Shown here piece by piece: positions 20,283 to 29,963 of a stretch of 64,000 bases of DNA. Below the pieces are notes generated by a model, which was given only the letters and a program-made list of their open reading frames with translations, searched no databases and was not told the origin of the DNA. Position 1 is the first letter of the stretch; each line of letters begins with the position of its first letter. The stretch comes from Pseudomonas tritici. GTDB taxonomy: Bacteria > Pseudomonadota > Gammaproteobacteria > Pseudomonadales > Pseudomonadaceae. The DNA lies in the NCBI RefSeq assembly GCF_014268275.3, contig NZ_CP077084.1:5208001-5272000 (forward strand). The letters run 5' to 3'. Made by a program: the position numbers and the translations under genes.

Positions 20283-20298
20283 CTGTATATAGCACCAG
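20283..20298 (-). promoter_or_regulatory. LexA box upstream of dinB
   Basis: CTGTATATAGCACCAG has the CTG-N10-CAG layout of gammaproteobacterial LexA operators with an A/T-rich left half. It lies 46 bases from the dinB start. Confidence 0.75.
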
Positions 20299-20474
20299 TA
20301 GTTTGATTCTTCCGTTTGAACGGTAGGAAAATTCGTAGATGAATTTATTTTCTCAATCGAATTTGGCATTCCGATAGAGCCGAAACCCTTGGCCAGACTG
20401 GCTTCCAGCGCATCCACGTACAGCGATGGAGAGCTAACCGATTGAACCACAAGCGCTTTTCTTCAGAACACGGG

Positions 20475-20502
20475 TTGACACACTCGCGATCCTCTGTAGA
20501 AT
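20475..20502 (+). promoter_or_regulatory. Promoter of the first tRNA-fMet gene
   Basis: TTGACA and TAGAAT hexamers with a 16-base spacer end 13 bases before the tRNA. The second tRNA has the same pair and spacing. Confidence 0.8.
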
Positions 20503-20515
20503 GCCGACACACAGA

Positions 20516-20592
<77 letters not shown>

Positions 20593-20598
20593 AACATC

Positions 20599-20630
20599 AA
20601 AAAAGGCTACTCGAAAGAGTGGCCTTTTTT
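20599..20630 (+). terminator. Terminator of tRNA-fMet copy 1
   Basis: The hairpin AAAAAAGGCTACTC-GAAA-GAGTGGCCTTTTTT lies 6 bases after the tRNA. Confidence 0.92.
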
Positions 20631-20747
20631 GTGCCTGTCAGTTTTTTGATTGTCGGACAAAAATTCAAGCCTATCGCACACTTATCGTACTTGGCGGCGG
20701 CTCAGTGGATTAATTCACACTTATTTGACCGATACATCCATTAACGG

Positions 20748-20775
20748 TTGACACCCCGCCGCTGGGCTGTAGAAT
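20748..20775 (+). promoter_or_regulatory. Promoter of the second tRNA-fMet gene
   Basis: TTGACA and TAGAAT with a 16-base spacer, matching the copy-1 promoter while the bases between the hexamers differ. Confidence 0.8.
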
Positions 20776-20787
20776 GCCGCCCACAGA

Positions 20788-20864
<77 letters not shown>

Positions 20865-20870
20865 AACATC

Positions 20871-20902
20871 AAAAAAGGCTACTCGAAAGAGTGGCCTTTT
20901 TT
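20871..20902 (+). terminator. Terminator of tRNA-fMet copy 2
   Basis: Identical to the terminator of copy 1. Confidence 0.92.
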
Positions 20903-20904
20903 GT

Positions 20905-21142
20905 ATCCGGTGAAAAAGTTCTTCTGAAACAATGGCATGGCATCTTTCATGAAACCGTACACGGTTTGTAGAGTCCATCTCATTGCGAGCTATGCTCAAT
21001 GCTCAGTGCTCCCCTCTACGACCAATGGCCGCTGTCGCCGCCCCCGGTGATACGCGTTAATATTTGTAATTATTTTGTCCATAGGGATTGGTAACTTGGC
21101 TGGATACCTCCATCCTGTCGCGCACAATCCACGAGGTGATTG
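20905..21142. other. Intergenic region before mprF
   Basis: Presumed mprF promoter and leader. No clear operator, repeat or RNA gene was recognised; short frames here are not supported. Confidence 0.5.
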
Positions 21143-23785
21143 ATGCGCGCCAACTCGTCTGAACCACAAGACACTGTTACAGCAGAACAACCGATCCCTC
21201 CCGCTCGTTTGCGTTGGCTGGATCTGGTGAGCAAATACCGGCAACCCATCGGGCTGGCCGTCACACTATTGCTGTTCGCCATCGCGTTGATCGCCTGCCG
21301 ACACCTGCTGCTGGAACTGGATCTTTACGCCCTCCACGATTCGATCCTGGAAGTGCCCAGGCCCGCCCTGCTCGGTGCGTTTGCCGCAGGTGTCGCCGGC
21401 TTCGTCATTCTATTAGGCTACGAATTTTCCGGCGCGCGCTACGCGGGGGTACAACTGCCCGCCAAGACCCTGGCCTTGGGCGGCTTTACCGCGTTTGCCA
21501 TCGGCAATGCGATTGGCCTGTCCATGCTCTCGGGCGGTTCGGTGCGTTATCGTTTATATGCGCGCCATGGCATCGGGGCTTCAGAAGTGGCGCACATGAC
21601 CGTGTTCGCCAGCCTGGCCCTGGGCTGCGCCCTGCCGCCGCTGGCGGCACTGGCCACCTTGAGTAACTTGCCGGCGGCCTCCACTTATTTGCATCTGTCG
21701 CAAGGGTTGCTGGGCGGCATTGCCGGCGCCGTGTTGCTGTTGTCGGCCGCGCTGTGCATCGGCATTTATCGCCGTCGCCTGCCGGAGCAACCCTACCCGG
21801 ATAACCTGCTGGTAAAAGCTGGCCGCCGTACCCTGCGTCTGCCGGGCCGGCGTTTGACCTTCCTGCAACTGATCATCACCGCACTGGACGTCGCCGCCGC
21901 TGCCACCGTCCTTTATCTGTTGTTGCCGGAAGCGCCGCCCTTCGGCCCCTTCCTGTTGGTGTACCTGCTGGCCCTGGCAGCCGGCGTACTCAGTCATGTA
22001 CCGGGCGGGGTTGGCGTATTCGAAGCGATTCTGCTCGCCGCCTTCGCCGACAAACTGGGCGCCGCGCCATTGGCCGCGGCCCTGCTGCTGTACCGCATGA
22101 TCTACGTGGTGCTGCCGCTGTTGATTGCCTGTGTGTTCCTGCTGGTCAACGAAGCGCAGCGTCTGTTCCAGACCCAGCAAAGCCTGCGGGTCGCCTCGGG
22201 GCTGGCAGCGCCAGTACTGGCCGTACTGGTTTTTTTGTCCGGCGTGGTCCTGCTGTTTTCTGGCGCCACGCCCGAAATCGACTCACGCCTGGAAAACATC
22301 GGCTTCCTGATTCCCCACCGCCTGATTGACGCCTCGCACTTTGGCGCCAGCCTGATCGGCGTGCTGTGCCTGTTGCTGGCCCAGGGCCTGCGTCGACGCT
22401 TGTCAGCCGCCTGGATGCTGACCATGGTGCTGCTGCTGACCGGTGCGTTGCTCTCGCTGCTCAAGGGTTTCGACTGGGAAGAAGCCAGCTTGATGACCAT
22501 GACCGCGATCCTGCTGGCGATTTTCCGACGCTCGTTCTACCGCGCCAGCCGCCTCACCGAGCTGCCCTTCTCGCCGCTGTACCTGGTGGCAAGCGTGTGC
22601 GTGCTGGGGGCTTCGATCTGGCTGCTGCTGTTCGCTTATCAAGACGTGCCGTACAGCCACCAGTTGTGGTGGCAGTTCACCCTGGACGCCAACGCGCCCC
22701 GTGGTTTGCGCTCGCTGTTGGGCGCCGCCGTCCTGCTGGTGATCGTGTCCCTGACCTGGCTGTTACGCACCGCGCGCCCGGTGATCCACCTGCCGACGCC
22801 CGACGAGCTCGAGCGCGCCAGCAAGATCCTGATGGCCTCGTCCCAACCCGACGGCGGCCTGGCGCTCACCGGCGACAAGGCGCTGCTGTTCCATCCCAAT
22901 GATGAAGCTTTCCTCATGTACGCCCGTCGCGGGCGCAGCCTGGTAGCCTTGTACGACCCGATCGGCCCGACCCAGCCACGCGCCGAGATGATCTGGCAGT
23001 TCCGCGACCTGTGCGACATCCATCACGCGCGCCCAGTGTTCTATCAAGTGCGCGCAGAGAACCTGCCGTACTACATGGACATCGGCCTTACCGCGATCAA
23101 ACTGGGTGAAGAAGCCCGCGTCGACCTGAAACGCTTTGACCTGGAAGCCAAGGGCAAAGAGATGAAGGACCTGCGCTATACCTGGAACCGTGGCACCCGC
23201 GACGGCCTGTCCCTGGAGATCTTTGAACCGGGCACGGCACCGATGGACGCGCTCAAAGTGATCTCGGATGCCTGGCTGACCGGCAAGAACGTACGGGAAA
23301 AAGGCTTTTCCCTGGGACGCTTCAGCGACGACTACCTCAAGCACTTTCGCATCGCGATCATTCGCTTCGAAGGGAACCCGGTGGCCTTCGCCAACTTGCT
23401 CGAGACCTACAACCACGATCTGGCCAGTCTCGACCTGATGCGCGCCCACCCTGACGCACCCAAGCTGACCATGGAATTCATGATGGTCGGCCTGATTCAA
23501 CATTATAAGAGTCACGGCTACGCCCGCTTCAGCCTCGGCATGGTGCCGTTGTCGGGCCTGCAGCCACGCCGCGGCGCGCCGTTGACCCAACGCCTGGGTT
23601 CGATGGTGTTCCGCCGTGGCGAGCAACTGTATAACTTCCAAGGTTTGCGCCGCTTCAAAGACAAGTTCCAGCCTGACTGGGAACCCCGTTACATGGCCGT
23701 GCCCGCAGGACTTGATCCGCTGGTGGCACTGGCCGATACCGCCGCCCTGATCGCGGGCGGCTTGACTGGATTGGTGAAACGCTGA
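21143..23785 (+). CDS. mprF: MprF, aminoacyl-phosphatidylglycerol synthase/flippase
   Basis: 880 residues: an N-terminal multi-helix flippase domain (about residues 30-500) and a C-terminal GNAT-fold DUF2156 synthase domain (about 540-870), which transfers an amino acid from aminoacyl-tRNA to phosphatidylglycerol. P. aeruginosa MprF makes alanyl-PG, reducing the negative surface charge and raising tolerance to cationic peptides and some antibiotics. ATG 21143 follows an ACGAGG ribosome site; a TTG one codon earlier is less likely. The stop overlaps the next start (TGATG), tying it to its partner hydrolase. The amino acid used here is inferred from the family. Confidence 0.93.
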   Translation: MRANSSEPQDTVTAEQPIPPARLRWLDLVSKYRQPIGLAVTLLLFAIALIACRHLLLELDLYALHDSILEVPRPALLGAFAAGVAGFVILLGYEFSGARYAGVQLPAKTLALGGFTAFAIGNAIGLSMLSGGSVRYRLYARHGIGASEVAHMTVFASLALGCALPPLAALATLSNLPAASTYLHLSQGLLGGIAGAVLLLSAALCIGIYRRRLPEQPYPDNLLVKAGRRTLRLPGRRLTFLQLIITALDVAAAATVLYLLLPEAPPFGPFLLVYLLALAAGVLSHVPGGVGVFEAILLAAFADKLGAAPLAAALLLYRMIYVVLPLLIACVFLLVNEAQRLFQTQQSLRVASGLAAPVLAVLVFLSGVVLLFSGATPEIDSRLENIGFLIPHRLIDASHFGASLIGVLCLLLAQGLRRRLSAAWMLTMVLLLTGALLSLLKGFDWEEASLMTMTAILLAIFRRSFYRASRLTELPFSPLYLVASVCVLGASIWLLLFAYQDVPYSHQLWWQFTLDANAPRGLRSLLGAAVLLVIVSLTWLLRTARPVIHLPTPDELERASKILMASSQPDGGLALTGDKALLFHPNDEAFLMYARRGRSLVALYDPIGPTQPRAEMIWQFRDLCDIHHARPVFYQVRAENLPYYMDIGLTAIKLGEEARVDLKRFDLEAKGKEMKDLRYTWNRGTRDGLSLEIFEPGTAPMDALKVISDAWLTGKNVREKGFSLGRFSDDYLKHFRIAIIRFEGNPVAFANLLETYNHDLASLDLMRAHPDAPKLTMEFMMVGLIQHYKSHGYARFSLGMVPLSGLQPRRGAPLTQRLGSMVFRRGEQLYNFQGLRRFKDKFQPDWEPRYMAVPAGLDPLVALADTAALIAGGLTGLVKR

Positions 23786-25071
23786 TGATTCGACGTTCCT
23801 GGCGGTATGTATTGGCCTCTGTAGTGCTGCTCGCCTTGATCGCAGGCGGCGGCTTTTGGTACTGGAACCGCCCTGCCCCGCAGCCGACCCTGGAGCAACT
23901 GCCCCAGGCCGATGGCTCGGTGATGACCCGCGTGACGCCCAATGGCACGCCGAAAGCCCGTGTGGCCGTGGCCGTAATGGCCGACGAAATCCTGACCGAC
24001 AGCCAACTGATCGCTCTGAGCCAGGGCGGCAAGGCGCAGATTGTTCAGGTGATCTTGCCCAAGGATGACTGCAAGCTGCAGGAACAAGCGCTGCAAAGCG
24101 CCCTGGGCCAGCTCAAGGGCCCGGCCACTCTGGTCAGTGGCATCGGCCCAGGCGCAGCCCTCGCCTGGCGCTGGCTGGCGACCCAGAATGACGACAAGGC
24201 CAATGCCATCTCCGTCGGCTTCGCTTTGGTGCAGGAAGGTTGCAAGGACCCACTGCCGAAAACCGCCGCGCACGGCAATTGGTTGGTGGCCTGGAACGAC
24301 AACCCTGACGATGAAAGCGCCAGTTTCGTACGCGATACACCGCGCGCCACCACCAGCATCAGCGACTACGACATTCACTACCCGCAAGTGCTGAACAACG
24401 AGCTGCGCAAGCAACTGGTGGGCTCGGACAACGGCGGTCTGGCGATTCCGGTGGTTGAAGTGCCGGCCGGTCAGGCAAAGGACACCGTCACCCTGTTCCT
24501 CTCCGGTGATGGCGGCTGGCGTGACCTGGACCGCGACGTGGCCGGCGAAATGGCCAAGATCGGCTACCCCGTCGTCGGCATCGACACCCTGCGCTACTAC
24601 TGGCAGCACAAGACCCCGGAACAAAGCGCCAAGGACCTCACCGAGCTGATGCAACACTACCGTCAGAAGTGGGGCACCAAGCGCTTCGTACTGACCGGTT
24701 ATTCATTCGGTGCCGATGTATTGCCGGCCATCTACAACCGTATGCCGGAAAACGAACAGCAGCGGGTCGATGCGATTATCTTGCTGGCTTTCGCACGCAC
24801 CGGCAGCTTTGAAATCGAAGTGGAAGGTTGGCTGGGTAACGCCGGTAAAGAGGCCGCTACGGGCCCGGAAATGGCCAAGCTGCCGCCGGAGAAAGTGGTG
24901 TGCATCTACGGTGCGGAAGAAGTCGATGAGAGCGGCTGCACAGACAAGACTGCCGTGGGTGAAGCGCTGAAGCTGCCAGGTGGGCATCACTTCGATGAGA
25001 ACTACCCGGCGCTGGCCAAGCGCTTGGTGGATATCATTGTGAAGCACCAGGCCAAGGATAAAGCCGAGTAA
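23785..25071 (+). CDS. AcvB/VirJ-family periplasmic lipid hydrolase
   Basis: 428 residues with an N-terminal membrane anchor or signal (about 8-25) and an alpha/beta-hydrolase C-terminal half. The nucleophile motif GYSFG carries S307, with a late histidine in GGHHFDENY. AcvB/VirJ proteins next to mprF are alanyl-phosphatidylglycerol hydrolases in P. aeruginosa (PA0919), releasing the amino acid in the periplasm. The one-base overlap with mprF shows the pair is co-translated, so synthesis and removal of the lipid are made together. Function is taken from the characterised homologue. Confidence 0.85.
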   Translation: MIRRSWRYVLASVVLLALIAGGGFWYWNRPAPQPTLEQLPQADGSVMTRVTPNGTPKARVAVAVMADEILTDSQLIALSQGGKAQIVQVILPKDDCKLQEQALQSALGQLKGPATLVSGIGPGAALAWRWLATQNDDKANAISVGFALVQEGCKDPLPKTAAHGNWLVAWNDNPDDESASFVRDTPRATTSISDYDIHYPQVLNNELRKQLVGSDNGGLAIPVVEVPAGQAKDTVTLFLSGDGGWRDLDRDVAGEMAKIGYPVVGIDTLRYYWQHKTPEQSAKDLTELMQHYRQKWGTKRFVLTGYSFGADVLPAIYNRMPENEQQRVDAIILLAFARTGSFEIEVEGWLGNAGKEAATGPEMAKLPPEKVVCIYGAEEVDESGCTDKTAVGEALKLPGGHHFDENYPALAKRLVDIIVKHQAKDKAE

Positions 25072-25093
25072 CTTCAGGCTGTACACGGATTAA

Positions 25094-25128
25094 AAATGTG
25101 GGAGCGGCGGTTCGCCGCTCCCACATTT
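25094..25128. repeat. REP-like palindrome between the acvB-like gene and recJ
   Basis: A 16-bp perfect stem (AAATGTGGGAGCGGCG and its complement) with a 3-nt loop. It has the REP tail GTGGGAGC on both arms but only a very short core. It lies between convergent genes and could also terminate transcription, though it lacks a long U-run. Confidence 0.75.
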
Positions 25129-25149
25129 GCTTTAGGGTGAGACCGATAT

Positions 25150-26859
25150 TTAGCGCGGTTCGATGTGCGCAATCATCAACTGCACGGTTTCATTCCCACG
25201 AAACTCGTTCACATCCAGCTTGTAGGCCAACTCCACCCAACGCACGGTCGGGTTAGGCCAAACCTCACGGTCGACCCCAAACGCAATGCCATCGAGTTTC
25301 ACCGAGCCGCATTCGCTCTTGAGCACCACTTTCAGGTGCCGCTCCCCCACGACACGCTGCTCCACTAACTGAAACACGCCATGGAACAACGGCTCGGGAA
25401 AGTGTTGCCCCCACGGGCCGGCATGCCGTAAGGCCCGCGCCAGCTCCAGGTGAAACTCTTCTACCGCCAGGGTACCGTCGGTCAACAACCTGCCGGTCAG
25501 GTCTTCCTCACACAGTTGCCGGCGCACTTCAGCATCAAATGCTTCGGCAAACAGTGGGAAATTCGACTCGGGCAATGTCAGCCCCGCCGCCATGGCGTGG
25601 CCGCCGTATTTGGCGATCAGGTTGGGATGCTGGCTTGCGACCACTGCCAGGGCATCACGGATGTGAAAACCCTGCACGGAGCGCCCTGAGCCCTTGAGCA
25701 GGCCGTCACCGGCGTCTGCAAAGGCGATGGTCGGGCGGAAGTAACGCTCTTTCATGCGCGACGCGAGAATCCCGATCACGCCTTGGTGCCACTCCGGGTC
25801 GAACAGGCACAACCCGTAAGGCATCGACTCCACCGGCAAATCTTTCAGTTGGGCCAGGGCCTCGCGCTGCATGCCTTGCTCGATGGATTTGCGGTCCTGG
25901 TTCATGCCGTCCAGTTGCGCCGCCATTTCCCGTGCGGCGGCGAAGTCGCTGGTGAGCAGGCATTCGATACCCAGGCTCATATCATCCAGGCGCCCAGCGG
26001 CGTTCAGGCGCGGCCCGAGGATAAAGCCCAGGTCGGTCGAGGTGATGCGTGCAGCGTCGCGCTTGGCCACCTCCAGGATCGCCTTGATCCCCGGCCGTGC
26101 GCGACCTGCACGGATACGCTCAAGGCCCTGATGCACCAGGATGCGGTTGTTGGCATCCAGGGGCACCACGTCGGCAACGCTGCCCAGCGCGACCAGGTCG
26201 AGCAGCTCGCCGATGTTCGGCTGCGGCGTGTTCTCGTACCACCCCAAACTGCGCAGGCGCGCACGCAAGGCCATCAGCACATAAAAGATCACGCCCACGC
26301 CGGCCAGGGCCTTGCTCGGGAACTCACAGCCCGGCTGGTTCGGGTTGACGATGGCATCCGCAGCCGGCAATTCGTCGCCGGGCAAATGGTGGTCGGTCAC
26401 CAGCACCTTCAACCCCGCGGCTTTGGCGGCTGCCACGCCTTCGACACTGGAGATGCCGTTGTCCACGGTGATCAGCAACTGCGGTTCGCGCTGCAGGGCC
26501 ACGGCGACGATTTCCGGGGTCAGGCCGTAGCCGTATTCGAAACGGTTGGGCACCAGATAGTCGACATGCGCCGCTCCGAGCAAACGCAGGCCCAAGGTAC
26601 CCACGGTGCTGGCAGTGGCGCCATCCGCGTCGAAGTCACCGACGATCAGGATGCGCTGGCGTTGCTCCAGCGCCGTCACCAGCAAGTCCACGGCCGCGTC
26701 GATGCCCTTGAGGTGCTGGTAAGGGATCAACCGCGCCAGGCTTTTATCCAGTTCGGCTTCCGACTGCACCCCGCGTGCGGCGTAGAGACGGGTCAACAGC
26801 GGTGGCAAATCTCCGAGGAACGGCAGGATAGCGGGCAATGGGCGAGGATCGATACGCAT
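25150..26859 (-). CDS. recJ: Single-strand DNA exonuclease RecJ
   Basis: 5'-to-3' single-strand exonuclease of the DHH superfamily, used in RecF-pathway repair and mismatch repair. 569 residues with motif I VGDFDADGATAS, then TVDNGIS, the DHH motif VTDHHLPGDELP and a C-terminal DHHA1 domain with GGHAMAAGLTL. ATG 26859 is the conserved start (MRIDPRPLP); the 20-residue extension upstream is not supported. Confidence 0.95.
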   Translation of the reverse strand: MRIDPRPLPAILPFLGDLPPLLTRLYAARGVQSEAELDKSLARLIPYQHLKGIDAAVDLLVTALEQRQRILIVGDFDADGATASTVGTLGLRLLGAAHVDYLVPNRFEYGYGLTPEIVAVALQREPQLLITVDNGISSVEGVAAAKAAGLKVLVTDHHLPGDELPAADAIVNPNQPGCEFPSKALAGVGVIFYVLMALRARLRSLGWYENTPQPNIGELLDLVALGSVADVVPLDANNRILVHQGLERIRAGRARPGIKAILEVAKRDAARITSTDLGFILGPRLNAAGRLDDMSLGIECLLTSDFAAAREMAAQLDGMNQDRKSIEQGMQREALAQLKDLPVESMPYGLCLFDPEWHQGVIGILASRMKERYFRPTIAFADAGDGLLKGSGRSVQGFHIRDALAVVASQHPNLIAKYGGHAMAAGLTLPESNFPLFAEAFDAEVRRQLCEEDLTGRLLTDGTLAVEEFHLELARALRHAGPWGQHFPEPLFHGVFQLVEQRVVGERHLKVVLKSECGSVKLDGIAFGVDREVWPNPTVRWVELAYKLDVNEFRGNETVQLMIAHIEPR

Positions 26860-26922
26860 GGGGTGACGGAGACTTCTCTGCAATACAACGGTTAAACAGG
26901 AATTTTGAAAACAACACACTTC

Positions 26923-27014
26923 AAATGTGGGAGCTGGCTTGCCTGCGATGGGATCACCACGGGGTGACTGTTACACCGAGGCGCCTGCATCGCAGGCAAG
27001 CCAGTTCCCACATT
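26923..27014. repeat. REPIN between yaeQ and recJ (GTGGGAGC family, inward pair)
   Basis: Inverted copies of the TGTGGGAGCTGGCTTGCCTG element (26923-26949 and 26989-27014) face each other. The right arm has one substitution (GTTCCC for GCTCCC). The element ends one base before the yaeQ stop codon, so it sits directly in the 3' end of that transcript. Confidence 0.9.
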
Positions 27015-27015
27015 A

Positions 27016-27558
27016 TCAGCCGCGTTCGCCGACCAGCCATTGCAGTTGCACTTCATGCTGGCCACGGTCGTCGGTGACGAAGATCGTGCCTTCGCTGATC
27101 ATCACGTCCCACTTGATAACACGGGGCATGTCTTTGGCCAGTACTTCGAGGATTTCCTGGGGCACGGCGGCGATGTGTACGTTTTTCAGGTTATTCGCCA
27201 CCGGCACCACCTTGCCTTCCCATACACGCAGGCTGCCGTAGGCCAGCAGGCTGGTACGTTCGGTGCGGCGCGAGCACCAGGTCAAGCGGTCGGCATCGGG
27301 CTGGCCGACTTCGATCCAGTGCAAAACCCGATCATCCAGGCTTTTTTCCCACAGGGCTGGCTCGTCTACATCTGACAGCCCACGACCGAACGCCAGTTGC
27401 TCGTTGTAAAACAGGGCGTAGGCCAACAGACGCACGGTCATGCGCTCTTCGGTTTCCGAAGGGTGGCGGGCGATGGTCTGTTTGACGCTCTCGTACACCG
27501 AACGATCGAGGTCAGTAAGGTTGAGTTCGAATTTGTAGGTCGTGGACGGCTGGGCCAT
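27016..27558 (-). CDS. yaeQ: YaeQ family protein
   Basis: 180 residues, full length for the family, with the conserved start region TYKFELNLTDLDR and the motif LPxxV-like core near RLLAYALFYNEQL. YaeQ has a PD-(D/E)XK nuclease-like fold; E. coli YaeQ can suppress loss of the antiterminator RfaH. Its biochemical activity is unknown. It lies upstream of recJ on the same strand but is separated from it by the REPIN, so co-transcription is uncertain. Confidence 0.88.
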   Translation of the reverse strand: MAQPSTTYKFELNLTDLDRSVYESVKQTIARHPSETEERMTVRLLAYALFYNEQLAFGRGLSDVDEPALWEKSLDDRVLHWIEVGQPDADRLTWCSRRTERTSLLAYGSLRVWEGKVVPVANNLKNVHIAAVPQEILEVLAKDMPRVIKWDVMISEGTIFVTDDRGQHEVQLQWLVGERG

Positions 27559-27706
27559 GAACGGACTTCTAGAGACAGGGAAAGGCGGCCAGTCTAACCG
27601 ATGGCGGGGTCATTCAACGAATCCTGCGCTGCATCATCCTTATCCCTGGGCCGCCCGCCTATGTTAAAAGGCATCACACCACCGCCCTGCGCAGACAAGG
27701 ATCCTC

Positions 27707-28906
27707 ATGTCGTTTAATGCCAAACCGCTTGCCGGCCTGAAAGTTATCGAACTCGGCACCCTGATCGCCGGCCCGTTCGCCTCACGTATCTGCGCCGAAT
27801 TCGGCGCCGAGGTGATCAAGGTCGAATCGCCGGACGGCGGCGACCCGCTGCGCAAGTGGCGCAAGCTGTACGAGGGCACGTCGTTGTGGTGGTTTGTGCA
27901 GGCGCGCAATAAGCAGTCGCTGACGCTGAACCTCAAGCACCCGGACGGCCTGGCCATCCTCAAGCAGTTGCTGGCGGACGCCGATATCCTGATCGAGAAC
28001 TTCCGCCCCGGCGTGCTGGAGAAGCTCGGCCTGAACTGGGAAACCCTGCACGCACTCAACCCCAAGCTGGTGATGGTGCGTCTCTCCGGCTTTGGCCAGA
28101 CCGGCCCGATGAAAGACCAGCCTGGGTTTGGCGCGGTGGGCGAATCCATGGGCGGCCTGCGCTATATCACCGGCTTCGAAGACCGCCCACCGGTGCGTAC
28201 CGGCATTTCCATCGGCGACTCGATTGCTGCGCTGTGGGCGGTGATCGGCGCGCTGATGGCGCTGCGTCATCGTGAAGTCAACGGCGGCGTGGGCCAGGTG
28301 GTCGATGTAGCGCTGTATGAAGCCATCTTCGCGATGATGGAAAGCATGATCCCGGAGTTCGATGTGTTCGGCTTTATTCGCGAACGCACCGGCAACATCA
28401 TGCCCGGTATTACGCCGTCCTCGATCCACACCAGCGCGGACGGCAAGCATGTACAGATTGGCGCCAACGGCGATGCGATCTTCAAGCGCTTTATGTCGGC
28501 TATTGGCCGTGAAGATTTGGCCAACGATCCTGAGTTAACCAGCAATGACGGACGCGATGGCCGCCGTGATGAGCTGTATGGCGTCATTGATCGCTGGGTG
28601 AATTCGCTGCCACTGGATGAAGTGGTCGCAATATTGAATAAAGCCGAAGTGCCTGCCAGTCGAATCTACAGTGCCGAGGACATGCTCGGCGATCCGCAAT
28701 TCCTCGCCCGGGAGATGTTCCTCAAGGCCCAGCTTCCCGACGGCAAGGACTTCAAGATGCCCGGCATCGTGCCCAAGTTGTCGGACACGCCAGGCAGCTG
28801 CGAATGGGTCGGGCCGCAGCTGGGTGAACATAACAACGTGCTACTCAATAAACTGGGATACGACAGCGCGGCCATTACTCGCTTGCGTGAGGATGGCGCG
28901 ATTTGA
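27707..28906 (+). CDS. CaiB/BaiF-family (class III) CoA-transferase
   Basis: 399 residues with the class III CoA-transferase start (LAGLKVIELGTLIAGPFAS), the EVIKVESPDGGDPLR nucleotide-binding segment and the GVGQVVDVALYEA motif. Members move CoA between carboxylic acids such as formate/oxalate, carnitine or succinate, so the acyl donor here is open. The catalytic aspartate was not assigned. Its stop overlaps the start of the next gene (TGATG). A CoA-transferase with no neighbouring decarboxylase or dehydrogenase gives no pathway clue. Confidence 0.85.
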   Translation: MSFNAKPLAGLKVIELGTLIAGPFASRICAEFGAEVIKVESPDGGDPLRKWRKLYEGTSLWWFVQARNKQSLTLNLKHPDGLAILKQLLADADILIENFRPGVLEKLGLNWETLHALNPKLVMVRLSGFGQTGPMKDQPGFGAVGESMGGLRYITGFEDRPPVRTGISIGDSIAALWAVIGALMALRHREVNGGVGQVVDVALYEAIFAMMESMIPEFDVFGFIRERTGNIMPGITPSSIHTSADGKHVQIGANGDAIFKRFMSAIGREDLANDPELTSNDGRDGRRDELYGVIDRWVNSLPLDEVVAILNKAEVPASRIYSAEDMLGDPQFLAREMFLKAQLPDGKDFKMPGIVPKLSDTPGSCEWVGPQLGEHNNVLLNKLGYDSAAITRLREDGAI

Positions 28907-29793
28907 TGGTTTACCATGCTCGGCGCCGGCTACTGCAACTCTGTCTTGTCTGCGCGATAGCGAGCGAATGGCCGCTGTCCGCCCACGCAGAAGAAACACT
29001 GACCTGGCTGCTGCGCGACTTACCACCGGTCACCATCTTTGAGGGGCCGCAGAAGGGCCAAGGGGTGCTGGACAAGTTATTGCCCATACTCAGCGAGCGC
29101 CTGCCGGAGTATCGGCACCAGGTGATGCACGTCAATCGTGCCCGGGGTATTCAGATGCTGCGCGACCCCACTGTCCTGACGTGCGACCCGTCGCTGCTGT
29201 GGACGGAGGAACGAGCCAAGTACGTTGTATTTTCCGCCCAGGCATTCGTCTCGGTGAGTAATGGGGTGACCCTGCGACGCATCCAGCAGGAAGAACTGGC
29301 CCCCTTTATTGGTGAGGGCCAATTCGACCTGCACGCTTTTCTTGGCTCCCATAGAGCACGTATAGGCGCAACCGCCGAACGTAGCTACGGCCCGCTGATC
29401 GATGAACAGCTCAAGGGTGCCGACCCTCACACACTGGCACTCCATTACGGCAATGACGCCCTGGGCAGCCTGCTGCAAATGCAGCGCCTGGGCCGGCTGG
29501 AAGCCGTTCTGGGTTACGCGCCGGAGATCCGCTATCACGCCATGCAACAAGGCATTGCCCCTGAAGACCTGATGTTCTACCCCATCAAGGGTTCAGCGCC
29601 CTACCAGCATACGCATATCGGTTGCTCGGCCACGCCTGAAGGTCGCCTGGCCATACAGCGAATTGACCAGGCCTTGCGCGATATCCCACAGGAACAGCTA
29701 CAGCAAGCCTACGCCGAGTGGCTGGACCCGGTCATGCGCGAACACTATCTACAGGACAACCCGAGCTTTTTCCTGGATTCACCTGAACCCTGA
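28906..29793 (+). CDS. Periplasmic substrate-binding-like protein (TIGR02285 type)
   Basis: 295 residues from ATG 28906, one base inside the preceding stop codon. Residues about 1-28 are a signal peptide ending AHAEE. The mature protein resembles the type 2 periplasmic binding-protein fold (LPPVTIFEGPQKGQGVLDKLL near the start). It has no transporter partner here, so it may bind a ligand for sensing or be an uncoupled relative. The coupling to a CoA-transferase gene is unusual and its meaning is unknown. Confidence 0.72.
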   Translation: MVYHARRRLLQLCLVCAIASEWPLSAHAEETLTWLLRDLPPVTIFEGPQKGQGVLDKLLPILSERLPEYRHQVMHVNRARGIQMLRDPTVLTCDPSLLWTEERAKYVVFSAQAFVSVSNGVTLRRIQQEELAPFIGEGQFDLHAFLGSHRARIGATAERSYGPLIDEQLKGADPHTLALHYGNDALGSLLQMQRLGRLEAVLGYAPEIRYHAMQQGIAPEDLMFYPIKGSAPYQHTHIGCSATPEGRLAIQRIDQALRDIPQEQLQQAYAEWLDPVMREHYLQDNPSFFLDSPEP

Positions 29794-29807
29794 CAAATCG
29801 CAGGCAA

Positions 29808-29847
29808 AAAGAAACCCCGAAGCATGGGGAGACACTTCGGGGTTAAA
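29808..29847. terminator. Hairpin after the substrate-binding-like gene
   Basis: A stem AACCCCGAAG/CTTCGGGGTT with a loop of about 14 bases, 15 bases after the stop. A run of A precedes it, so it could also end the minus-strand DUF3509 transcript. A candidate intrinsic terminator. Confidence 0.6.
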
Positions 29848-29963
29848 CGTGGCCTACAAAGACCAGTACAGCAAGGCACAAACACCGGAGCACAATGCCT
29901 GCTCTTGCTGTTACGAACTCTGACCGGCCACCTTGTAGGAAGTTTCCACATTTAAACAATTCT

